In this document: positions 34,742-40,457 of the stretch, in pieces
Layout: each line of letters starts with the position of its first letter
Numbering within the stretch: position 1 is the stretch's first letter
From: an uncultured Oscillospiraceae bacterium
GTDB taxonomy: Bacteria; Bacillota; Clostridia; Oscillospirales; Oscillospiraceae
DNA: 40,457 bases
NCBI GenBank assembly: GCA_944387845.1
Contig: CALXGH010000055.1
Location: 1-40,457, forward strand
Direction: 5' to 3'
Notes under the pieces: model-generated
The model's database searches: none
Seen by the model: the letters and a program-made list of their open reading frames with translations, nothing else
Told to the model about the DNA's origin: nothing
Program-made: the position numbers and the translations under genes

Positions 34742-35054
34742 TTTCATCGTCCTCCTTGGTTACGAACTTATATATGGACATAATCTCCTGCCATTCAACT
34801 TTGAAATCTTCAATACGTTTTAACCCCTGTGGAGTTATATGATAATACTTTCTGAGTCTTCCACCGTGCTCTGCTGTCCTGACCGAGAGCATGTTCGCCG
34901 ACTCCAACCGTTTGAGAATGGTATATAATGTAGACTCAGATAGCTGGATATATGGCTTCATATCTTTTATTATTTTATAACCGTATGAATCTTCGTTTTT
35001 AATGGCCGCTAATACGCACACGTCCAAAAGTCCTCGTTTCAACTGAATATCCAT
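34734..35054 (-). CDS. PadR-family transcriptional regulator
   Basis: A 106-residue winged-helix repressor: LKRGLLDVCVLAAIKNEDSYGYKIIKDM, the recognition region LSESTLYTILKRLESANMLSVR, the wing HGGRLRKYYHITPQG, and a C-terminal dimerisation helix. It belongs to the short PadR subfamily 1. GGGAGG precedes ATG 35054. A palindromic operator covers its own promoter and leader, so autorepression is likely. It is the first gene of the operon. Confidence 0.94.
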   Translation of the reverse strand: MDIQLKRGLLDVCVLAAIKNEDSYGYKIIKDMKPYIQLSESTLYTILKRLESANMLSVRTAEHGGRLRKYYHITPQGLKRIEDFKVEWQEIMSIYKFVTKEDDENE

Positions 35055-35064
35055 AGTATACCTC

Positions 35065-35107
35065 CCATTACGTAATACATCATATTACGAAGTATTCTTT
35101 TTGTCAA
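35065..35107 (-). promoter_or_regulatory. Promoter and operator of the padR operon
   Basis: Perfect minus-strand -35 TTGACA (complement of 35102-35107), 17 bases, -10 TATGAT (complement of 35079-35084). A perfect inverted repeat, CGTAATA-N5-TATTACG, spans 35071-35089 across the -10 box, and a third CGTAAT half-site follows immediately toward the RBS, so ATTACGTAAT is itself a second palindrome. Confidence 0.85.
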
Positions 35108-35206
35108 TAGGTATTTAAAAAACAGCGGCAGGGCTTTCCTGCTGCTGTTTTGTCTAAATAACTTTATTTGCCTTTATTGTCCCGTTTTCTATCCTTTTGG
35201 GTAAAT

Positions 35207-35533
35207 TTATATTACCATCTGTACTATTACCATGTATATTGCGGTGCCGCCTGCTATACTTAGAAGAGTGTTCCTCTTCCAGATATGCAAAACAGCCACT
35301 ACCGCGCAGGCAATAAATTCAGGTATGCCGAAGGGATATGCCACTACACTGACGTTTCGCAGGCAGTATATTACAAGCATACCCATTATGGCGTATGGCA
35401 ACACTTTCCCAAGATAAGTTACATATTCCGGCGTCTTACGCTTGCCACCGAAAACAATAAAAGGTAAAAATCTTATGGCGATTGTAACCGCGCCGATAAC
35501 AGCCACCAGAAGGGCGTCGTATGATCTATCCAT
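35207..35533 (-). CDS. azlD: AzlD-family branched-chain amino acid exporter subunit
   Basis: A 108-residue protein with four hydrophobic segments and the family pattern AVIGAVTIAIRFLPF, then LGKVLPYAIMGMLVIYCLR. GGAGGGG precedes ATG 35533, which overlaps the azlC end by 8 bases. AzlD works with AzlC to export branched-chain amino acids or analogues (shown for B. subtilis AzlCD and similar BrnFE). Confidence 0.92.
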   Translation of the reverse strand: MDRSYDALLVAVIGAVTIAIRFLPFIVFGGKRKTPEYVTYLGKVLPYAIMGMLVIYCLRNVSVVAYPFGIPEFIACAVVAVLHIWKRNTLLSIAGGTAIYMVIVQMVI

Positions 35534-36230
35534 TTTCTCTCCCCTCCAGTTTCCGTCTCAAAAAAGTAAGTGCCAATGTTATTCCTATCATTGCCGGGAC
35601 AAGAAAATTATCCGGGCCGAATATAAGAAGACACGCAAGGGATACCGCCACCCCTACCACAGCGGAGGTATGGTTTTTCGTACTGCACCACTGCTCGATA
35701 AAAACAGTAACAAAAAGAGCTGTCAGTGCAAAATCTATGCCCTCTGTATTGAATTTAACAAGAGAACCGATTATGCTGCCTAAAACGCAGCCGGCAACCC
35801 AGTAACACTGGTTAAAAAGGGAGACAAGAAAATAAAATTTTTCCCTGTTTTCAATCCCTCTCACATTCTCTTCGCTGCAAACAAGAGAATATGTCTCATC
35901 AGTTAGGGCAAATATGGCGTAAGGTTTCCTTTTACCCATGTTTTTGTACTTGTCCACCATGGATATGCCATAAAACAGATGCCTGGCGTTTACCATAAGA
36001 GTGGTAAGAGCTGTAGCGGCAACAGAGGCCCCAGCTGACATCAGGTCTATTGCAAGGTACTGCATAGAGCCGGCATAAATATATGCGCTCATGGCAAAGG
36101 CCCACAGAATACCATATCCTTTGGACTGGAGTATTACTCCAAACCCCATTCCTAGCACCATATACCCTGCGAAAACGGGAACTGTTGCTAAAAATGCTCT
36201 TTTAAAATCATTATCAAATACTTTTTTCAT
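35526..36230 (-). CDS. azlC: AzlC-family branched-chain amino acid exporter
   Basis: A 234-residue membrane protein. The family core is visible as LATVPVFAGYMVLGMGFG, then AYIYAGSMQYLAIDL and MVNARHLFYGISM, and ALTDETYSL. About seven membrane segments are present. The ATG at 36230 gives the family N terminus KKVFDNDFKRAFLAT; the 13-codon upstream extension is not family-like. The RBS is weak (GAGAGACAG). The ~60-base leader has 6-bp arms TGCGGC/GCCGCA that could form a regulatory stem. No Lrp-type regulator is adjacent. Confidence 0.92.
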   Translation of the reverse strand: MKKVFDNDFKRAFLATVPVFAGYMVLGMGFGVILQSKGYGILWAFAMSAYIYAGSMQYLAIDLMSAGASVAATALTTLMVNARHLFYGISMVDKYKNMGKRKPYAIFALTDETYSLVCSEENVRGIENREKFYFLVSLFNQCYWVAGCVLGSIIGSLVKFNTEGIDFALTALFVTVFIEQWCSTKNHTSAVVGVAVSLACLLIFGPDNFLVPAMIGITLALTFLRRKLEGRENG

Positions 36231-36306
36231 ATTTTTCTGTCTCTCATAAAAACTTGATAAATGCGGCAAAAAACTACGTCCTGAGGCATTATGAGCCGCA
36301 GATTTT

Positions 36307-36335
36307 AGTTTATAAACAGAGGCTTATTTTGTCAA
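36307..36335 (-). promoter_or_regulatory. Promoter of azlC-azlD
   Basis: Perfect minus-strand -35 TTGACA (complement of 36330-36335), 17 bases, -10 TAAACT (complement of 36307-36312). Confidence 0.85.
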
Positions 36336-36368
36336 TATTGCCATAAGCGAAATTAGACTATCAAAAAT

Positions 36369-36398
36369 AAAAGCCGCGGAAAATTTCCGCGGCTTTTT
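36369..36398 (-). terminator. Terminator after the COG0523 GTPase pair
   Basis: GCCGCGGAAA and TTTCCGCGGC form a strong near-palindrome with A/T runs on both sides, so it can act in both directions; here it ends the leftward GTPase operon. Confidence 0.9.
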
Positions 36399-36413
36399 AC
36401 CGGTTTTGAAGCT

Positions 36414-37349
36414 TTAGAAGGAAACTACATCGTCCTCCGGCTCTTTGCATTCCTCAATGGACACTACATTCATTATTGGGCCTGTGCCATTATACGCCTC
36501 ATGCTCTCCAAGGCTTATCTCACATACAGTATCAACCCATGTCATGTTTGGGAAATCATTGAGCGCATCGCCTTTAGCGATGAGGCTCATAAATGTGATA
36601 TCGTACTCGCAGCAGACCATGACGAATCTGCCCAGAGAGAAGGTTCCAGGATATTTCTGAGGTCTATAAACCTGCATTTTCACATGGACTTTCTTGCCCT
36701 CATAACTCTTCGGCTTGTCCATAATATCCACATACCACACGCCGAATTCATTGTCAGCTATGTCAATAACATCCTGGGTCAGATCGAATGGACTCTCGTC
36801 CCCTGTCAGATAGTTTTCCGCGTTGCCGTTTACATCATCAAGATATATATCCGCTCTCTTGTTTACAAGCCGGAAGTTTCTCTTTCTAAGAGATTCCTTT
36901 AACTCCTCGGTGCAGCGGTTGAAAACAAGCATATCGCAGTTTCTTATTTTCTCCATCATGAGCTGACCCATGTTCTTGGAGTAGAGGTCAAATGTTGAAG
37001 CTTCAACAAATGTCATTATCTGGTAAAGTATCCAGCCATCAGGCCAGATCTTTCCGAAAAGCTTTGGCATCTGCCACATACCGTTATACTCTATCATAAC
37101 CTGATCAGGGTCATATTTCTCCTGCAGGTCTTTCAAAAAGTCCTTATTGAACTCTCTCTCCTCTTCAACAGTTACTATTGTAATATCCGGATTATTGGAG
37201 AAGTCGTACTCAACTTCACCTTCCTCACAGCAAATGAGAAGGGTCTTCGCCCCATCGGTAAAATCGCCCTGCATGGCGCCGTTAATAAATGTGGTCTTTC
37301 CCGAGTCAATAAAACCTATACATAAATAAATGGGAACTTCTTTTACCAT
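36414..37349 (-). CDS. Divergent CobW-like GTPase joined to a YcgQ-like C-terminal domain
   Basis: A 311-residue protein. Residues 12-19 are a P-loop (GFIDSGKT). The following CobW landmarks are changed: the CxCC metal motif is absent, the IEPSG-type segment is IEYNGMW, and the NKxD-like box is VFNRCTEE. From about residue 215 the sequence turns to VHVKMQVYRPQKYPGTFSLGRFVMVCCEYD and NMTWVDTVCEI, resembling the C-terminal domain of the YcgQ/TIGR03943 partner of zinc-linked permeases. It lies 18 bases after the His-rich GTPase gene, in one operon. A metal-homeostasis role is inferred from the pair; the permease usually found with YcgQ is not in the window. Confidence 0.82.
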   Translation of the reverse strand: MVKEVPIYLCIGFIDSGKTTFINGAMQGDFTDGAKTLLICCEEGEVEYDFSNNPDITIVTVEEEREFNKDFLKDLQEKYDPDQVMIEYNGMWQMPKLFGKIWPDGWILYQIMTFVEASTFDLYSKNMGQLMMEKIRNCDMLVFNRCTEELKESLRKRNFRLVNKRADIYLDDVNGNAENYLTGDESPFDLTQDVIDIADNEFGVWYVDIMDKPKSYEGKKVHVKMQVYRPQKYPGTFSLGRFVMVCCEYDITFMSLIAKGDALNDFPNMTWVDTVCEISLGEHEAYNGTGPIMNVVSIEECKEPEDDVVSF

Positions 37350-37367
37350 TTTAACAATCCCCTTTGA

Positions 37368-38525
37368 TTACAGGCCGAAAAGTTCAGCCAGTTTGTCTTC
37401 TTTCAGCTCTGCGCCGATAACGCATATACGTCCTGTATAGTCTGCTTTGCAGCCGCGGATCTCATGCTCTTCAGGTACAAAGTCAAACTCCAGCCAACCG
37501 TTCTTGCCGTTTACGATACCCTTTGCCCTGAGTATCTGTCCATACTCTCCACTGTCAAGAGCAGTGAGTATTTTCTCGATCTCAGCCTCATCAAACAGCT
37601 TCGGTGTCTCCTTGCCCCAGCTTGTGAAAACTTCGTCAGCATGGTGATGACCGTGGTGATGGTCATGTCCGCAGGAGCAGCCGCATTCATGATCATGGTG
37701 GTGCTCATGATCGTGGTCATGATGATGTTCGTGCTCATGATCGTGATGGTGTTCATGGCAGTCGCACTCATGGTCATGATCGTGATGATGTTCGTGGCAG
37801 TCGCACTCATGATCGTGGTCATGATGATGGTCATGGTCATGATCATGATGGTGGTGATCGTGTGCGTGGGCAGCCTCTTCAGCCTCATGCTCGGCACGCA
37901 TTTTTGCGATCATCTCATCAGCAAGAGAAACCTTCTCCATCGCAGAACGTATAACTTCACCATCAAGCTCATCCCACGGTGTTGTTATGATAGCAGCGTC
38001 AGGATTCTTCTCTCTAAGCATGGCAACCACATTTTCAAGCTTCTCCTGAGAGAGCTTCTGTGTACGGGAGAGGATTATCGCGCCGGCACTCTCAACCTGG
38101 TTATTGTAGAACTCACCGAAGTTTTTCATATATACCTTAACTTTACCGGAATCTGCAACTGTAACAGCGCTGTTTAAAACCATATCTGGCTCTGTTGCAA
38201 CAGTGTCCTCAACGGCAACAACTACGTCGCTGAGCTTTCCAACGCCTGATGGCTCGATAAGTATCCTGTCAGGATTGAACTGAGCCTTGACATCTTTGAG
38301 TGCCTCGTGGAAATCGCCAACAAGAGAGCAGCAGATACAGCCGGAGGACATCTCAGAGATCTCAACGCCAGACTCCTTCAAAAATCCGCCGTCAACACTG
38401 ATTTCGCCAAACTCATTTTCAATCAGAACAATCTTTTCGCCTTTAAAAGCCTCAGCCAGAAGCTTTTTAATGAGCGTTGTCTTTCCCGCACCTAAAAAGC
38501 CGGAAATTATATCAACTTTTGTCAT
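37368..38525 (-). CDS. COG0523 (CobW/YciC-type) metallochaperone GTPase with His-rich insert
   Basis: A 385-residue GTPase. The P-loop is GFLGAGKTT (residues 9-17), the metal motif is C63-I-C65-C66 in SSGCICC, and LIEPSGV follows. Residues 220-295 are an extreme metal-binding insert: 41 His and 7 Cys in 76 residues, including two perfect tandem 13-residue repeats (DHDHECDCHEHHH, 236-261) and CGCSCG. The C-terminal ~85 residues are a CobW C-terminal domain. Relatives deliver or store Zn, Co or Ni; the metal here is not determined. GTP-driven metal insertion is family knowledge. First gene of a two-gene operon. Confidence 0.93.
   Translation of the reverse strand: MTKVDIISGFLGAGKTTLIKKLLAEAFKGEKIVLIENEFGEISVDGGFLKESGVEISEMSSGCICCSLVGDFHEALKDVKAQFNPDRILIEPSGVGKLSDVVVAVEDTVATEPDMVLNSAVTVADSGKVKVYMKNFGEFYNNQVESAGAIILSRTQKLSQEKLENVVAMLREKNPDAAIITTPWDELDGEVIRSAMEKVSLADEMIAKMRAEHEAEEAAHAHDHHHHDHDHDHHHDHDHECDCHEHHHDHDHECDCHEHHHDHEHEHHHDHDHEHHHDHECGCSCGHDHHHGHHHADEVFTSWGKETPKLFDEAEIEKILTALDSGEYGQILRAKGIVNGKNGWLEFDFVPEEHEIRGCKADYTGRICVIGAELKEDKLAELFGL
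37743..37820 (-). repeat. Tandem 39-base coding repeat in the His-rich insert
   Basis: Two adjacent copies encode the identical 13-residue unit DHDHECDCHEHHH. They sit inside a longer run of GAT/GAC/CAT/CAC codons (37641-37868), a likely hotspot for repeat-number change. Confidence 0.85.
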
Positions 38526-38555
38526 TATATCAGGTCCTTTTCACTTAAAATTTTG

Positions 38556-38584
38556 ATTATGTATATTGTATCACAACATGTCAA
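38556..38584 (-). promoter_or_regulatory. Promoter of the COG0523 GTPase operon with a central dyad
   Basis: Perfect minus-strand -35 TTGACA (complement of 38579-38584), 17 bases, -10 CATAAT (complement of 38556-38561). Between them lies the dyad TTGTATCACAA (38566-38576, TTGT-N3-ACAA), a possible operator. It does not match the Bacillus Zur box. Confidence 0.75.
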
Positions 38585-38838
38585 TTATAGCGCAATAATA
38601 AAAATTTTTTAATATGGTTTTATATCCTAACACCATTTTTCAGCACAGAATTTCAGAAAACGACACGTCTTATCTCTGTACTTTTATGCTAGGCAGTTTC
38701 ATATGTATCAAACGTGCGGTTTAAGGTTAAATTATCTTTTATACTATCATTTTCATTTCTAAGTAACATTTGAATAAATAATAACCAACTGCTTTGTTAA
38801 AGTCAACGAAAGGCGCTTATAAGTTTACAAAAAAACTC

Positions 38839-38867
38839 TTGACAAGCGTAAATATAGGCATTATGCT
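38839..38867 (+). promoter_or_regulatory. Promoter of the degV gene
   Basis: Perfect -35 TTGACA (38839-38844), 17 bases, -10 TATGCT (38862-38867). Confidence 0.8.
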
Positions 38868-38910
38868 AAATAAAAATTGTTTGTATATTTTTGCGTGAAC
38901 AGGAGGCATT

Positions 38911-39756
38911 ATGAACTTTAAAATTGTTTCCGACTCTTCATCAAACGTCTTTACTTTTTCCGGTTCCGGTTTTGAGTATGGGACTGTACCACTTAAAATA
39001 ACAACATCAAAAGAAGAATTCGTAGATACTCCTGACCTGGATATACCGCGTATGATAATCAGCCTCAGTGAGGAGAAAAATTTCTCAGCCACCTCCTGCC
39101 CAAACATGCACGAATGGTACGAGGCTTTTAAGGGTGCTGACAATATCTTTGCTATAACAATTACAAGCTCTCTGTCTGGAAGCTATGGCTCAGCAGTTAG
39201 TGCGGCAGAGGAATATGTAAAGGATTTCCCAAACGCGAATGTATATGTAATAGACTCCCTGTCCACCGGACCGGAGATGCAGCTTATCATTGAGAAACTC
39301 GGAGAGCTTATCTCAAGCGGTAAAACTTTTGAGGAAATCAAAAGTGAGATCATCGAGTATCAGAAGCACTCACATCTGCTGTTTTGTCTTCAGTCTCTTG
39401 CAAACCTTGCAAGAAATGGCCGTGTAAGTCATGCGGCAGCAAAAATTGCCGGTATACTTGGCATTCAGATCATTGGCAGAGCTTCCGCTCAAGGCACTCT
39501 TGAGCTTGCCCATAAGCTCAGAGGTGAAAAAAAGGTTTTAAATACCATTTTCAAGGAAATGGAAATGGCCGGTTTCAGCGGAGGGAAAGTTCGCATATCC
39601 CACTGTATGAACCTTGCCTACGTGGAGAATCTAAAAAGTATTATCCTTGAAAAATATCCTAACTGTGATGTTCAGATACTGCATTGTGGTGCTCTTTGCA
39701 GCTACTACGCTGAGCGTGGCGGTTTCATTGTTGGGTTTGATGACTATTCCGCATAA
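38911..39756 (+). CDS. DegV family fatty-acid-binding protein
   Basis: A 281-residue protein. DegV landmarks are IVSDSSSN near the start, the lipid-site region TSCPNMHEWYEAF, ITITSSLSGSYGSA, VIDSLSTGPEM and the late segment LANLARNGRVSHAAAKIAGILGI. DegV/FakB proteins hold a fatty acid for phosphorylation by FakA; the FakA gene is not in this window. AGGAGG precedes ATG 38911. It is a single-gene unit with its own promoter and terminator. Confidence 0.93.
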   Translation: MNFKIVSDSSSNVFTFSGSGFEYGTVPLKITTSKEEFVDTPDLDIPRMIISLSEEKNFSATSCPNMHEWYEAFKGADNIFAITITSSLSGSYGSAVSAAEEYVKDFPNANVYVIDSLSTGPEMQLIIEKLGELISSGKTFEEIKSEIIEYQKHSHLLFCLQSLANLARNGRVSHAAAKIAGILGIQIIGRASAQGTLELAHKLRGEKKVLNTIFKEMEMAGFSGGKVRISHCMNLAYVENLKSIILEKYPNCDVQILHCGALCSYYAERGGFIVGFDDYSA

Positions 39757-39768
39757 ATCTAAACAAAT

Positions 39769-39801
39769 AAAAAGCCCTATCTTAAAAGATAGGGCTTTTT
39801 T
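39769..39801. terminator. Bidirectional terminator after degV
   Basis: AAAAAGCCCTATCTT pairs perfectly with AAGATAGGGCTTTTT; it can serve both degV and the converging amidohydrolase gene. Confidence 0.93.
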
Positions 39802-39833
39802 ATTTGTTTTTATCGCATTATCAACACGATGTT

Positions 39834-40457
39834 TTACTGTCTGAAGGAAGGAGTGCAGTTTACCATAAGGGTCTTATACTCTTTGTCCTTCATTGTCTCT
39901 TTGAACTCAGCCTGTGCCTTATCTACGATTTCAGGATTCTCCATAAGGTCAAGTACAGAGTTTGCCATAACCTTAGCGGAAGCGTGCATACCGCGCTTTG
40001 CGCTCTTGCTCTTACCCTGAGCAACAACAGCCCAGTTGTGGCCGATTGTGCCCTTAGCAATTGTGCAGCCGCAGAAGTGGGACAGAGGTGTTACCCAACC
40101 TACATCGCAGGCGTCTGTGCACATAAACTGCTTGTCAACTGTAACCTCAGTTGCAAACGGGTATTCAGCCTTCGGGTCGCCGCCAACTGCAACGAACTGC
40201 TTACCAAACTCAAGCTCTTCCTCAGAATAATCAAGCGGCAAGATGGCCTTGATGTTCTCATATGTAACATTATCCAGTACTGCATTAGGTATCATAGGAG
40301 CGTAAGCAGAGTTAATGCGAGGACCGACAAATTTTGTGCCTGTCATAAGAGCGGCACCCTTTGCAATATCGCATACTCTCTCAAAGAGCTCGTTGAGGTA
40401 CTCAAGGTCAGAGTTTCTGATCATATAGAATGCCTCAGCCTCAGGCTGAACGATATT
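39834..40457 (-). CDS. M20-family amidohydrolase (AbgB-like), C-terminal part
   Basis: The last 207 residues of a gene that enters from the right edge; the frame is open to base 40457, so the ATG at 40424 is internal. The sequence NIVQPEAEAFYMIRNSDLEYLNEL and VCDIAKGAALMTGTKF matches the p-aminobenzoyl-glutamate utilisation B/M20D branch. The catalytic-domain end is TDACDVGWVTPLSHFCGCTIAKGTIGHNWAV, with Asp/His likely contacting the metal site, then HASAKVMANSVLDLM. The family removes aminoacyl groups from amide-linked substrates. The N-terminal metal ligands are outside the window. Confidence 0.9.
   Translation of the reverse strand, partial: NIVQPEAEAFYMIRNSDLEYLNELFERVCDIAKGAALMTGTKFVGPRINSAYAPMIPNAVLDNVTYENIKAILPLDYSEEELEFGKQFVAVGGDPKAEYPFATEVTVDKQFMCTDACDVGWVTPLSHFCGCTIAKGTIGHNWAVVAQGKSKSAKRGMHASAKVMANSVLDLMENPEIVDKAQAEFKETMKDKEYKTLMVNCTPSFRQ

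Larger units (their letters stand above)
38526..38910. other. Divergent intergenic region
   Basis: It holds the promoters of the GTPase operon and of the degV gene at its two ends. Bases 38590-38835 are AT-rich, and I see no ORF, hairpin-terminator or known RNA in them. Confidence 0.6.

Noticed and set aside
37464..38177. Long Met/Val-rich open frame opposite the His-rich GTPase gene
   Set aside because: It is an artefact of antisense reading of GAY/CAY codons; no RBS or family match.

Overview
The window reads as an ordinary chromosomal stretch from a Gram-positive, low-to-mid GC anaerobe of the Clostridia, probably near the Oscillospiraceae; the genus cannot be fixed from sequence alone. 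Supporting features are strong AGGAGG-type ribosome binding sites, a type III glutamine synthetase, a long-form ribosome hibernation factor, an S-layer-anchored D,D-carboxypeptidase, an L10 leader with an attenuator, and a PadR/DUF1700/DUF4097 cassette. There is no rRNA, CRISPR array, insertion sequence or prophage. Many promoters have near-consensus -35/-10 boxes spaced exactly 17 bases.

Layout. 1-1031: two leftward tRNA genes (Tyr, truncated by the window edge, and Thr) with their promoter, then three overlapping rightward small genes ending in a sigma-region-4-like protein. 1069-2166: a MocR/GntR-type regulator lacking the PLP lysine and its C-terminal end. 2250-2476: an unassigned folded RNA candidate. 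2482-4566: glutamine synthetase III with a promoter and leader terminator. 5118-9457: pyrG-purB-purA operon for CTP and AMP synthesis. 9600-9819: a second unassigned folded RNA candidate. 10161-10352: a small Cys-rich protein. 10420-19180 (minus strand): uvrB, small membrane exporter, small membrane protein, recD2, comF, an MreB-type actin and a Na/phosphate cotransporter. 19472-25447: radC, divergent uvrA plus a methyltransferase, DUF3842, and endonuclease IV. 25756-26298: hpf.

26401-27751: a cation/proton antiporter gene split by a frameshift, preceded by what I read as a fluoride (crcB-type) riboswitch with its own terminator and promoter. 27899-29566: SLH-anchored D,D-carboxypeptidase with an altered SxN motif. 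29666-30818: rplJ-rplL with the L10 leader. 30843-33047: HAD hydrolase, DUF2461 protein and histidine phosphatase. 33180-35107: padR-DUF1700-DUF4097 operon with a palindromic operator. 35207-36335: azlC-azlD branched-chain amino acid exporter. 36414-38584: two COG0523-type GTPases, one with a 76-residue His/Cys metal-binding insert and one joined to a YcgQ-like C-terminal domain. 38911-39756: DegV protein. 39834-40457: C-terminal part of an M20 amidohydrolase running off the window.

Functionally the window combines nucleotide and nitrogen assimilation (glnN, pyrG, purB, purA), a concentration of DNA repair and recombination genes (uvrA, uvrB, recD2, radC, nfo, comF), ribosome genes (rplJL, hpf), and ion or metal homeostasis (fluoride-linked antiporter, Na/Pi carrier, COG0523 pair). 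The best candidates for something not yet described are the two folded RNAs, the folded nfo-hpf spacer, the divergent fluoride aptamer, and the COG0523/YcgQ-type fusion beside a His-rich metallochaperone.
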